Shown here one piece after another: positions 8,197-15,622 of a DNA stretch of 64,000 nucleotides. This DNA comes from Pedobacter cryoconitis (GTDB taxonomy: Bacteria > Bacteroidota > Bacteroidia > Sphingobacteriales > Sphingobacteriaceae), in contig NZ_CP014504.1 in NCBI RefSeq assembly GCF_001590605.1, forward strand, positions 496,001-560,000, given 5' to 3'. Both the position numbers and the translations under genes were made by a program. Below the pieces are notes generated by a model that saw only the letters and a list, made by a program, of their open reading frames with translations, was not told where the DNA came from and did not search any database. Numbering within the stretch: position 1 is the stretch's first letter; each line of letters opens with the position of its first letter.

Positions 8197-9432
8197 GTGG
8201 ATAAAAATCTAGCAAAGTTTAAAAAAAATAACTCAAGTGTTAATGTTGTAAAAGAAACAGAACATTTAAATATTGAAAATTTGTGGGCTGATTCAACATT
8301 TATGTGCCGGTTTTCAAATAATGAAGACTTTAGTTCTTTAGCCAATGTTTTTCTGCCCGCAGAATTGGCTGCGCTTTACCATTCTGATACAAAAACTATT
8401 GAATTTATTTATGCTCCAATTGATAAGGATCATAAGTTGATAAGTAGAAAATTTAATTTTTATTATAAAGGAATTGAATTTACTGCAGAATTCAAAGAAC
8501 CTTCAGAAGCATTAGTGTTGTTAGCCACCGCATTTAGAGAAGTCGGCTTAGGTTCGTCTACCAATTATCGAAATTTGGTTAAGTTCCGTGATTTTTATAA
8601 AAAGGATACAATGCCAAATTTTGTCAAAAATTATTTTGGTGAGAAAGTGCCAATAGTTTTTAGTATATCTGGTGACTTTGATGCATTGGAGCTTGATTTC
8701 GTGAGCTTTTCTAAGAATCTGAATTTTTATCTTGATTTCTATGATAGAAAGTCACCTTGGATTTTAATTTATGAACAAGACAGGGAAGCTGAAACATATA
8801 ACTTACCTTGCTATAGTAATGGAGATGAGTTTCCTTCAATATTAAATACAAGAGAAATAGACCCTGTATTAGTGGATTTATTTGGTGTTGCCAAGATGAC
8901 TTCAAACAGCAGATTGAAGTTTTTGTTTTATTTTCAAGTTCTTGAATATTGTTCATATTATCATCTTACCGAGGAATTTAAAAAAAAATTGACTAATATT
9001 ATAAAGAGACCAGACTTGCTTGTTAATTCATCTTATTATGGCAAGCTAATTACTGAGGAATTTAAGGATAATTTCAAAATGAATGATGATTCTGTTAAAT
9101 TAGAAAAGTTGATCGTTGAATATGTTGTTTTTGATGATATAAAGATGGAAATACAAGACAATGCTGAATATTTCAAAAAAGATATAGTATTTGATGGTGG
9201 TTTTGTTATTGGGGGATTAATTAGTAATATCGAAGAACTTAACAGTCCACCCAAGCAAATTCTAAAAACAATTAAAACAAATATTGAAAAAATACGTAAT
9301 GTATTAGTTCATATTCGAGAAAGTAGAGAAAATAAAATTATTTTGCCAACCAAAAGAAATACCAATTTATTATTACCATATTTGCACTTAGTAAAAAGAA
9401 TTGCAGAAAAGGTAGCTATACAGTATGAATAA
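8197..9432 (+). CDS. HEPN-like protein with C-terminal RNxxxH motif
   Basis: A 411-aa protein that I do not recognise over most of its length. Near the C terminus (Arg367-Asn368...His372) it has RNVLVH, the R-N-x3-H signature of HEPN ribonuclease/toxin domains. This lies in a helix continued by IRESRENK--LPT-RN----L-P-L-LVKRIA, a pattern I associate with HEPN-containing proteins of defence loci. The start is a GTG at 8197; an in-frame stop lies just upstream (8188-8190). It is a single gene at the left edge of the element with its own terminator at 9507-9527, the usual position for accessory cargo. It is more AT-rich than the chromosome genes. An RNA-cleaving phage-defence or toxin role is inference. 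Confidence 0.55.
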   Translation: MDKNLAKFKKNNSSVNVVKETEHLNIENLWADSTFMCRFSNNEDFSSLANVFLPAELAALYHSDTKTIEFIYAPIDKDHKLISRKFNFYYKGIEFTAEFKEPSEALVLLATAFREVGLGSSTNYRNLVKFRDFYKKDTMPNFVKNYFGEKVPIVFSISGDFDALELDFVSFSKNLNFYLDFYDRKSPWILIYEQDREAETYNLPCYSNGDEFPSILNTREIDPVLVDLFGVAKMTSNSRLKFLFYFQVLEYCSYYHLTEEFKKKLTNIIKRPDLLVNSSYYGKLITEEFKDNFKMNDDSVKLEKLIVEYVVFDDIKMEIQDNAEYFKKDIVFDGGFVIGGLISNIEELNSPPKQILKTIKTNIEKIRNVLVHIRESRENKIILPTKRNTNLLLPYLHLVKRIAEKVAIQYE

Positions 9433-9506
9433 CTATTTAAACATAAATATCATGGGAAACGATTAAAAAAAAACCAAAAAAACTAATTTAATTATTTAAA
9501 ACCAAA

Positions 9507-9527
9507 CCCTCTTTAAGAGGGTTTTTT
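9507..9527 (+). terminator. Intrinsic terminator after the HEPN-like gene
   Basis: Hairpin with arms CCCTCT/AGAGGG and a TTA loop (9507-9521), followed by six T. It ends transcription about 75 bases after the 8197-9432 gene. Confidence 0.82.
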
Positions 9528-9800
9528 AGTTAATGTATCTGGTACTTTTAGGCTAGTATAAATTCTAATCCTACAAGGACAACAAACTTAAAAATGACTA
9601 ACGAATTTATTAGTTGATCAAGTAGGCATAAAATAATAGAATTTAGACCGAAGTATAGATGAAAAAATGTGATAATTTATACTCGATACAATTTGGTCAG
9701 AACTCGTTATTTGTCAATGTCCAATTCCTTCACCACTTTAAAACATAAAATTCTAGTAGCAAGTTTGTATAATAGAAAAGATTGAACATTTTCAAGCTTC

Positions 9801-10493
9801 TTATATGCGGTGAATCCATTTTAAAGCCCTTTCTAATAATTCATCCGCTGGTCTATCTGAATAATATTTTGAGGCATATTCATAAAATCGATTCCTTGTA
9901 TCAGGGTGATTAAATTCCATTACTGTTAATATCAACATCGGCCATCTTTTGGTTTTGGTCATGAAGCCATATAATGGTAAATATGGCGGTGCATAATAAA
10001 GCGAGTTGGTAACAAGTTTTTCATATAATGATTTGTTAAAAATGCGCTTGAAATCCCTTACCACATCAAAAGCAATTACATTCTTACACCCTTGGAGCAA
10101 CACATCACCAAAAGCCGGATTTCCCTCATCCCAAAAAAAGGTATGTAGATAATCAATAAATCCTTTCTCCATGATATCACATAAGTCTTTACTGTAATAG
10201 GTATAGGCGGTTTTAAAAAGTTCAAGAGAGAAATTGTCTTTATATTTTTCGATGATAAAGCTGATGACTTCATTTTCCCGTTCAATAATTTCATCTATTG
10301 TTGGTGCTTTACTTCCCACGCCCGGAACTGTAAGCAAATAGCGTGGTTTTGAAAAAAGTTCAAAATAATAGCTCTTAAAATAAATTGGTTTCCTTTCATA
10401 CGTCACTTGTACGTATAAGGGATAGGTCAGTTGCCCGTGGAAATCCACTTGTTTAAGCCGATCATTTAGATATGTTTTGAAACTAATTTTCAT
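9801..10493 (-). CDS. Hypothetical protein with integrase-arm-like N terminus
   Basis: A 230-aa protein of unknown function. The first 50 residues (KTYLNDRLK---FHGQLTYPLYVQVTYERKPIYFKSYYFEL) resemble the three-stranded arm-type DNA-binding domain at the start of Bacteroidota tyrosine integrases (compare VIFYLRKYKTTSNGKTPIYARITVNGKR in this element's own integrase). There is no catalytic recombinase domain: the rest is helical and ends in RALKWIHRI. It could therefore bind element DNA and help integration or excision, or regulate; this is inference. It is transcribed away from the excisionase-like gene, and the shared intergenic region holds an inverted repeat (10639-10670). Confidence 0.6.
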   Translation of the reverse strand: MKISFKTYLNDRLKQVDFHGQLTYPLYVQVTYERKPIYFKSYYFELFSKPRYLLTVPGVGSKAPTIDEIIERENEVISFIIEKYKDNFSLELFKTAYTYYSKDLCDIMEKGFIDYLHTFFWDEGNPAFGDVLLQGCKNVIAFDVVRDFKRIFNKSLYEKLVTNSLYYAPPYLPLYGFMTKTKRWPMLILTVMEFNHPDTRNRFYEYASKYYSDRPADELLERALKWIHRI

Positions 10494-10638
10494 TTTTTAT
10501 AAAAATTTTATTTGTGTCCTTTTGCATTATTTTAAGGCTTTCAGGATTTACCATTTTCTATTTTAACTATCAAATCTAATCAAAGGTCATCAATATAAAT
10601 TCCAGTCTTTGCTGATATAACAATTCAAATATACTGAT

Positions 10639-10683
10639 TTGTTATGATGTATTTTATATTACCATAACAATAATCTACCTTTG
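10639..10683. promoter_or_regulatory. Inverted-repeat operator with TAnnTTTG promoter element
   Basis: TTGTTATG (10639-10646) and CATAACAA (10663-10670) form a perfect 8-bp inverted repeat, spaced 16 bases apart. Just downstream, TACCTTTG (10676-10683) matches the Bacteroidota -7 consensus TAnnTTTG and points at the helix-turn-helix gene. I could not identify a convincing -33 element. It is probably the control region between the divergent genes at 9801-10493 and 10773-11036. Confidence 0.5.
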
Positions 10684-10772
10684 TTTCATTGGAGCTATAA
10701 ATACTTGCAAATGATATGGGTTAGCATTCTCCAAGAATAGTGATTTATTTTTTAACCTTAACAGTTTATCAG

Positions 10773-11036
10773 ATGACAGCGATTGAATTGATTACAAAAG
10801 AAGACTTAAAAACATTTAGAACAGAATTGCTAAATGATATTAAGGGGTTACTAAAACCGGGAATGGGTGAACAAAAGCAATGGCTGAAAAGCTACGAGGT
10901 TAGAAAGTTGCTGAACATTTCGCCAGGCACCTTACAAACATTACGGATTAACGGGATTTTGCGTTTTAGTAAAATTGGCGGCATGCTGTATTATAAATTG
11001 GAAGACATCCACCGCTTATTGGAAGAAGGGAGCTAG
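10773..11036 (+). CDS. Helix-turn-helix (excisionase-like) DNA-binding protein
   Basis: Small HTH_17/MerR-like protein of the type found next to mobilization genes in Bacteroidota elements. The core is KQWLKSYEVRKLLNISPGTLQTLRINGILRFSKIGGMLYYKLEDIHRLLEEG, a winged-helix pattern used by recombination directionality factors and plasmid regulators. I chose the ATG at 10773 (87 aa, MTAIELITKEDLK); an in-frame start at 10740 would add 11 hydrophobic, unlikely residues. It precedes the structured region and the mobilization genes. A role in excision or in control of mob transcription is inferred from family and position. Confidence 0.8.
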   Translation: MTAIELITKEDLKTFRTELLNDIKGLLKPGMGEQKQWLKSYEVRKLLNISPGTLQTLRINGILRFSKIGGMLYYKLEDIHRLLEEGS

Positions 11037-11107
11037 TGATCTGGATATACCGTTAGGCAGCTATATAGCTTAGCAGCTCTACAGCTGGGATATGATAACC
11101 CAGTCAT

Positions 11108-11359
11108 TTGGCCGCTCGGTTGAGCGAGCGAAAAGACAGAAAAAGGAGCTGGGAAACCCGGCAAAGTTGGCACCCTGCCGCTCCTTTCAGGAGGCGGCAG
11201 TGCATGGAAATCGCAGGACGTAAGGCGAAGCTTTCAGCACGCCATACTATGCGATTTGTAGGAAGCAAGTTTGTGTATTTGGTACCCAAATACTCCGTTC
11301 AGCCAAGGGGCTGGAACGGAAACTTGCTTCCTGCTCCCGATGGTCGCCGGAAGGCCGGC
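11108..11359. other. Highly structured GC-rich region, candidate oriT or structured RNA
   Basis: A GC-rich block in an AT-rich element, packed with inverted repeats: a bulged hairpin at 11175-11200 (CTGCCGC/GCGGCAG); a 12-bp closing stem GGAAGCAAGTTT (11261-11272) with AAACTTGCTTCC (11320-11331) that encloses two hairpins, GTATTTGG/CCAAATAC (11275-11293) and CCGTTC-AGCC/GGCTGGAACGG (11295-11319); then GCCGG/CCGGC (11346-11359). The closing stem plus two inner hairpins gives a three-way junction. It lies directly upstream of MobC and the relaxase, where oriT is expected. An open frame crosses it, but its composition follows the repeats and it does not look like protein. Confidence 0.6.
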
Positions 11360-11373
11360 AAGACACTTAAAGC

Positions 11374-11796
11374 ATGAGAACTATGACCAGTACTATATCA
11401 AAGAGCGGTCAAAATGACCAGCTCGATAAGCCAAAGAAAAGTGCCAAAGGCAGGGGAGGGGCACCGAAGAAGAGAATCAGGCGTGAAGTGCATGTTAAGG
11501 TACGGCTTAAGACTACAGAACGTTTCCTGATTGAATCCAAAGCGAGGCAAGCAGGTATGCGGATAAGCGACTGGGTTAGGGAAGCCACCCTGAAAGCAAA
11601 AGTAGTATCACGGTTGACAGCCGAAGATAGGCGAGTTTTACACATGCTGGCGGGCATGGCAAATAATCTGAACCAATTGACTAAACTGGCACACACCAGT
11701 GGTATGCTGTCCATTGCAATCAGGTGCAGTTCATTACTGGAAGAAATAGATCAGGCACTTAAATATTTGAATAGCGATGATGGGAAAGATACCTAA
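11374..11796 (+). CDS. MobC-like relaxosome accessory protein
   Basis: A 140-aa protein of the bacterial mobilization MobC family. After a basic, low-complexity start comes a ribbon-helix-helix-like DNA-binding part (EVHVKVRLKTTERFLIESKARQAGMRISDWVREATL), then LHMLAGMANNLNQLTKLAHTSGM, the conserved NNLNQL block of MobC. It should bind oriT DNA beside the relaxase. An alternative ATG lies at 11383. It overlaps the relaxase gene by about 20 bases in another frame, so the two are translationally coupled. The basic N terminus fits DNA binding in the adjacent structured region. Confidence 0.87.
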   Translation: MRTMTSTISKSGQNDQLDKPKKSAKGRGGAPKKRIRREVHVKVRLKTTERFLIESKARQAGMRISDWVREATLKAKVVSRLTAEDRRVLHMLAGMANNLNQLTKLAHTSGMLSIAIRCSSLLEEIDQALKYLNSDDGKDT

Positions 11797-12799
11797 AGCG
11801 GGCAAAAGTTTTAAAGGTTGCGTAGAGTATTGCGTGCTGAAAAACGATGCGGAAATTCTGGATGCTAATGGCGTACGAATTGATCAGGTCGCTCACATTA
11901 CCAGCGATTTTAACATGCAGCGGAAAATGCGCCCAAGTCTGGGGCAGGCAGTTGGACATATTGCGTTGAACTGGAGTCCGGAGGATGCACCAAAGTTGAC
12001 CGATGAATTGATGGTCAATATCGCCAAAGAATACTTGCAGAAGATGAATATCACCGATACACAGGTGCTGATGATCAGGCATCACGATACCAAACATCCA
12101 CACCTGCATCTTATTTACAACCGTGTTGATAATCAGGGAAAGCCGATTAGTGATGCCTATCAGCGGTGGAAAAATGTAAAAGCCAGCAAAGCACTCACCT
12201 TAAAATATAGTTTCCATATGGGTGAAGGAAAGGCAAAGGTCAACCGTCCGCAGCTTAAAGGAGCCGATAAGGTGAAATATGAACTCCGCGATAAGATTAA
12301 AGCCATATTGCCAAAAGTCATCAGCATGGACGAACTCCAAAAGCAGTTGGGTAAACAAGGAATTGGGATGATGTATAAATACAAGAGTGGAACCGCAGAG
12401 GTGCAGGGAGTTAGTTTTACTAAAGGTAAATACCAATTCAAAGGATCGGAAATCGACCGCAGTTTGAGCTATGGAAAAATGATTAAGGTTATAGCAGACC
12501 GTATGCAGGCACAGCAAGGGCAATCGCAAAAGGAAAAAAAAGAGCAGCCGAAAAGCCTTGCCGATCATTTAAGAGAAGTGATAGAATCAACTTACCTAAA
12601 GTCCGAACCCGAAACTCACTACCTGTGGGAACAACCGGAAATCAATTACTTGCAGTCAGAATCACAGGTCAATTACATGAACAAAATATTACCTGATCCA
12701 TTCTTACCGGAAATTCATATTTCGGATGACGTAGACGATGAAGCCATACATGGCCGTAATAGGCAGCGTAAGGGGCAAGCCCACACAAATAGGCGGTAA
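11777..12799 (+). CDS. Relaxase/mobilization nuclease (MobA/VirD2 type)
   Basis: A 340-aa relaxase that nicks oriT and is carried with the transferred strand. The N-terminal domain has the metal-binding three-His motif in HHDTKHPHLHLIYNRVD (about residue 97 on), with a likely catalytic Tyr in the N-terminal CVEYCVL. The C-terminal half (KVKYELRDKIKAILPK... KQLGKQGIGMMYKYKSG) matches the usual extension in Bacteroidota MobA-type proteins. The start is one of two adjacent ATGs at 11777/11780 inside the mobC end. The tail (after about 270) is low complexity and polar. No coupling protein or type IV secretion genes follow, so the element is mobilizable rather than self-conjugative. Confidence 0.92.
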   Translation: MMGKIPKAGKSFKGCVEYCVLKNDAEILDANGVRIDQVAHITSDFNMQRKMRPSLGQAVGHIALNWSPEDAPKLTDELMVNIAKEYLQKMNITDTQVLMIRHHDTKHPHLHLIYNRVDNQGKPISDAYQRWKNVKASKALTLKYSFHMGEGKAKVNRPQLKGADKVKYELRDKIKAILPKVISMDELQKQLGKQGIGMMYKYKSGTAEVQGVSFTKGKYQFKGSEIDRSLSYGKMIKVIADRMQAQQGQSQKEKKEQPKSLADHLREVIESTYLKSEPETHYLWEQPEINYLQSESQVNYMNKILPDPFLPEIHISDDVDDEAIHGRNRQRKGQAHTNRR

Positions 12800-12851
12800 A
12801 TAAGCTAACTAATCAATTTATTTATAACATTTTGAAGAAAGGAGTGAAAAT

Positions 12852-13274
12852 ATGAACAATCAACAAACACCTGAAAAAACAGTAATAGATGAAGTAGTTG
12901 AAAGCCTGATTAAAAGGACAGAGCTACTGGAAAAAGAGCAGTTAGTAAAGAATGAGGTGTTATTGGCAAAGGAAAAAGAGACACAGGCTTTATTAGCTAG
13001 CTTTGATAGCAAGTATAGTAATATAGTTATTCAAGCCCCAAAACCGGATATGTCCGGGGTAACCGCTGAATTGTTTAGAAGTTTAACGGACATAAAGGAA
13101 ACTATTGAAAAATGGCAGAAGCCGCTAAAGAAAGAATATCGCATTACGTTATTTCCAGAACAGCTAAGAAGTGTGGAATATGTCAGGGCAGTTTTAACCA
13201 GATTAATCTTGGGTTTCATTGGTTTGGTATTTTTGATTTTCACTTACCTGCTCATGAATAAGTATATCCAATAA
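12852..13274 (+). CDS. Mobilization-module coiled-coil membrane protein
   Basis: A 140-aa protein with a helical, charged N-terminal part (ESLIKRTELLEKEQLVKNEVLLAKEKE, probable coiled coil) and one C-terminal transmembrane helix (RLILGFIGLVFLIFTYLLMNKY). Small proteins of this build often follow the relaxase in Bacteroidota mobilizable elements. It is 52 bases after the relaxase on the same strand. It may tether the relaxosome to the membrane; no enzymatic motif is visible. Transcription ends at the hairpin at 13335-13366. Confidence 0.65.
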   Translation: MNNQQTPEKTVIDEVVESLIKRTELLEKEQLVKNEVLLAKEKETQALLASFDSKYSNIVIQAPKPDMSGVTAELFRSLTDIKETIEKWQKPLKKEYRITLFPEQLRSVEYVRAVLTRLILGFIGLVFLIFTYLLMNKYIQ

Positions 13275-13334
13275 ATTTTTTGAATATTTATTTAGAAACT
13301 TGTGCGCCGTGATTTCTGAAAGACTCAATAGATT

Positions 13335-13366
13335 AAAGAAAAGCGTACCTAGTTACGCTTTTCTTT
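13335..13366. terminator. Strong bidirectional terminator between convergent genes
   Basis: Perfect 13-bp arms AAAGAAAAGCGTA/TACGCTTTTCTTT with a six-base loop, A-rich on one side and T-rich on the other. It serves both the rightward mobilization genes and the leftward XRE regulator. Confidence 0.88.
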
Positions 13367-13378
13367 AATGTGATCTGG

Positions 13379-13645
13379 CTATTTCTGAGACTCCTCATTT
13401 TGTGAAACAGGAAAAGCCTTTTTAGGTAAAAATTCTTGCGGTGAAATACCCCAGTGATCTGCAAGTCTATTGATATGATTTAGATTATATTTTGCATTAT
13501 GCTCAAGATTCTCGATTTTATTAATGAAGCTACGGTCTACCCCAAGTATAAAGCCTAAATCCTCTTGGGTAAGTTTTTTCTCAGTCCTAATTTTTAATAC
13601 AAAATCCACGACAAACTGTTCTACATCCGTTAAAGTCTTTTCCAT
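13379..13645 (-). CDS. XRE-family helix-turn-helix regulator
   Basis: An 88-aa Cro/CI-type regulator: the HTH runs LKIRTEKKLTQEDLGFILGVDRSFINKIENLEHNAKYNLNHINRLADHWGISPQEFLP, nearly the entire protein. The start MEKTLTDVEQ at 13645 is preferred; the frame extends upstream to 13675 but with unlikely hydrophobic residues. A 46-bp perfect palindrome lies 18 bases upstream (13664-13709) and is a natural target for this protein. It probably controls its own gene and perhaps rightward transcription into the HEPN block. Confidence 0.88.
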   Translation of the reverse strand: MEKTLTDVEQFVVDFVLKIRTEKKLTQEDLGFILGVDRSFINKIENLEHNAKYNLNHINRLADHWGISPQEFLPKKAFPVSQNEESQK

Positions 13646-13663
13646 TCTTCGAACCAATGAAAA

Positions 13664-13709
13664 AAATATAAGCAAAAGGTGACATATATGTCACCTTTTG
13701 CTTATATTT
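13664..13709. promoter_or_regulatory. 46-bp perfect palindrome, candidate operator
   Basis: Every base of 13664-13686 pairs with 13687-13709, with GTGACATATATGTCAC at the centre. It lies immediately upstream of the XRE gene start. The right edge also contains TATATTTG (13703-13710), matching the TAnnTTTG promoter element for rightward transcription. It is far longer than the single dimer site an 88-aa XRE protein needs, so it may be a double operator or extrude as a cruciform. Confidence 0.75.
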
Positions 13710-13836
13710 GATTTGAGCTTATTAAATGTGGGGTGAAGTTTTGATCAAACCTCTTTTTTGTTTTGCTCAAACATCTATTTAACCAGAATTGATTTATGAT
13801 TTAACATTTTTTGAATATTTATTTTAAGAGTCTTGC

Positions 13837-13996
13837 GGCGATTATCTGAGGCCGTATCGCAGGACAGCAGAATATCCCATGATCTATGCTTAGATATGCT
13901 ATCTTTGCACATCAAGATAGATTTGGGGTCTGCTGTAATCCCGTGTTACGTAAGGCCTCAGAAACTTTAAGTCGCCACGGTTGGCAGATCCCAAAT
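13837..13996 (+). ncRNA. Candidate structured RNA upstream of the MNT-HEPN gene
   Basis: A gene-free stretch with interlocking complementary segments: TCTGAGGCC (13845-13853) with GGCCTCAGA (13954-13962), extended by GGCGA/TCGCC (13837-13841, 13972-13976); CAGCAG (13865-13870) with CTGCTG (13931-13936); and ATTTGGGGTCTGC (13921-13933) with GCAGATCCCAAAT (13984-13996), 13 pairs with one G-U. The last helix crosses the first, so a pseudoknot or two alternative folds are possible. It ends 62 bases before the gene at 14059. It could be a leader, a small RNA, or DNA-level sites; the strand is not certain. Confidence 0.5.
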
Positions 13997-14058
13997 TTAT
14001 CATCTCCAATTATCCAAGACTCATTTGAACAGTTTATTAACTATAAATGAGATGATAT

Positions 14059-14955
14059 ATGGAAATGTACCCCTTGTTCCCAACAGATGAACATTCTTTT
14101 TATTTTAAGATATTCGTCAAATCACTAATTCAAAAATTCTTACCTCAACAAATTTTCTGCTTTGCAAAAAAGAGTTTATTAAAGCAATCACATGGCTGTT
14201 TTATCGATTCTGGAAATGACTATGATAGTCATTACTGCTTATTGATCGTAATGGAAACTACTACACGAATTGATCACGAGATACAGGAATTTGCTAATGT
14301 TCATTACAAGCATGGTGTAATTATTATTCTTTGCCACGGAAAAGAAACTATCCTGGAAGCCATGAAGGCCAATAACAGGTTCTTCATTACGGTTTTTAAT
14401 ACAGGACATTTAGTATACAGCCATGACGGTATGACCGGGCCAGATTTCCCGGTCAGGTTTATCCCTACACAAGCCGGGATAAAAGCTAAAAAACAGCTAC
14501 AGCATCGAACGCCATTAATTGAGGGTTTTCTTACTGGCGCATATCAATGTTTGATCAATGGGCAATATAATATATGCACTTTCATGCTTCACCAGACTAT
14601 AGAACAATGTTGTATTGTGCTGATTAGAGTGCATATAGCATACCGTTCAGAGATTCATAATTTAAAACGTCTTTTAAACCTCTGTAAATGCTTTTCCAGC
14701 AAACCTTTTAAAACATTACTATCAGGAACCTCTGAGGATGAAAGACTATTTGAAATTTTGATTAAAAGCTATTCGGAAGCACGTTATGGGGATCATTTCT
14801 CAGTTGAATCTGAGGATGCACAGCACTTATATGATAGGATTACAGATTTTGTAAGTCTTGTCAAAGCGATGTGTAAAGAGAAAATTCAGAAACTGGAAAA
14901 CGAGGCCGCTTTATACAAAAGAGTAATGCAGGAAAGTGAGGTTATAAATGGATAA
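14059..14955 (+). CDS. HEPN-domain protein with degenerate nucleotidyltransferase-like N terminus
   Basis: A 298-aa protein. The C-terminal half has a recognisable HEPN helical bundle: LTGAYQCLINGQYNICTFMLHQTIEQCCIVLIRVHIAYRSEIHNLKRLLNLC, then the common end motif IKSYSEARYGDHF. The N-terminal half has the layout of the nucleotidyltransferase-like domain often fused to HEPN (IDSGNDYDSHYCLLIVMETTTR), but I see no GS-DxD active site, so it is probably degenerate. Such proteins are widespread in Bacteroidota mobile elements. It starts a tight co-directional run (8-base overlap with the next gene) of five genes to 16746 and follows a candidate structured RNA. Toxin/antitoxin or nucleotide-modifying roles are possible; none is proven. 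Confidence 0.72.
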   Translation: MEMYPLFPTDEHSFYFKIFVKSLIQKFLPQQIFCFAKKSLLKQSHGCFIDSGNDYDSHYCLLIVMETTTRIDHEIQEFANVHYKHGVIIILCHGKETILEAMKANNRFFITVFNTGHLVYSHDGMTGPDFPVRFIPTQAGIKAKKQLQHRTPLIEGFLTGAYQCLINGQYNICTFMLHQTIEQCCIVLIRVHIAYRSEIHNLKRLLNLCKCFSSKPFKTLLSGTSEDERLFEILIKSYSEARYGDHFSVESEDAQHLYDRITDFVSLVKAMCKEKIQKLENEAALYKRVMQESEVING

Positions 14956-15310
14956 GCCGGATATAGAAGTCTCACTTTGCAATAAACGGTTCTTAATGCT
15001 CCCTTTTCAGAAAGGAACCAGAATCCTGCTGCGTCAAACAGTTGATCTGTATTCAAATTTAGCTTCATTGCAGTTTCCTAAAAATCAAGATCAGGTGCGT
15101 GTAGTCTCTTATAAGGGTGGGATCTTATTACTGGCTGTAATTGTACCGAAGGCAATAGAACAGCGTGTATCTATCAAGGTTACAGAAGATTTTCTACTGG
15201 TCAGTTGTAGTTCACATCAAGGTGAAAAATATCTCAGCTATTATGCCAGTTTATCGCTGAACTACTTGCTGTGCAAGGGTGATTCAGCAGATTTCCAAGA
15301 ATTTTATTAA
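14948..15310 (+). CDS. Hypothetical protein (element block)
   Basis: A 120-aa protein of unknown function. Starts at ATG 14948 inside the end of the HEPN gene, so translation is coupled. Predicted mixed alpha/beta, soluble, with no signal peptide or membrane helix and no motif I recognise. It belongs with its neighbours to a block of small genes seen as cargo or accessory functions in such elements. Confidence 0.6.
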   Translation: MDKPDIEVSLCNKRFLMLPFQKGTRILLRQTVDLYSNLASLQFPKNQDQVRVVSYKGGILLLAVIVPKAIEQRVSIKVTEDFLLVSCSSHQGEKYLSYYASLSLNYLLCKGDSADFQEFY

Positions 15311-15322
15311 AAGCTACCCGTG

Positions 15323-15622
15323 ATGAAAATGAAGAAAATTAAAAAACAATTGAACTATCAGCCGAGTGGTCTGACAGCCGATCAGATGGAAAATCCAGTA
15401 AGATTGATGTCTTATTTTTTTGCAGACTTCCCCATCCATGAGACAAGAGACAATTTATGGGAACTATACAAAGCCTGGATTTATCATTCCGCAGCATATA
15501 GGGATGAAGACCTAACAAAGAATATGATGTGTTTTTACACCCAGTTCCTGGAAATGGTCAATGCCTGTTATGTCTATGCTGAAATGACAAAACCTAAAAA
15601 AATGATTGATGAAACGAATTAA
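15323..15622 (+). CDS. Hypothetical small helical protein (element block)
   Basis: A 99-aa protein with no recognised domain. I prefer ATG 15323 (a GTG at 15320 and an ATG at 15332 are alternatives). It is rich in aromatic residues (LWELYKAWIYHSAAYRDEDL) and mostly helical by appearance. Its end overlaps the start of the next gene by 14 bases. It is soluble and lacks a signal peptide. Function unknown. Confidence 0.6.
   Translation: MKMKKIKKQLNYQPSGLTADQMENPVRLMSYFFADFPIHETRDNLWELYKAWIYHSAAYRDEDLTKNMMCFYTQFLEMVNACYVYAEMTKPKKMIDETN

Noticed and set aside
11108..11377. An 89-codon open frame rich in Arg/Lys across the structured region
   Set aside because: Its sequence is set by the inverted repeats and high GC, there is no family pattern, and opposite-strand frames are open for the same reason. 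Better explained as non-coding structure.
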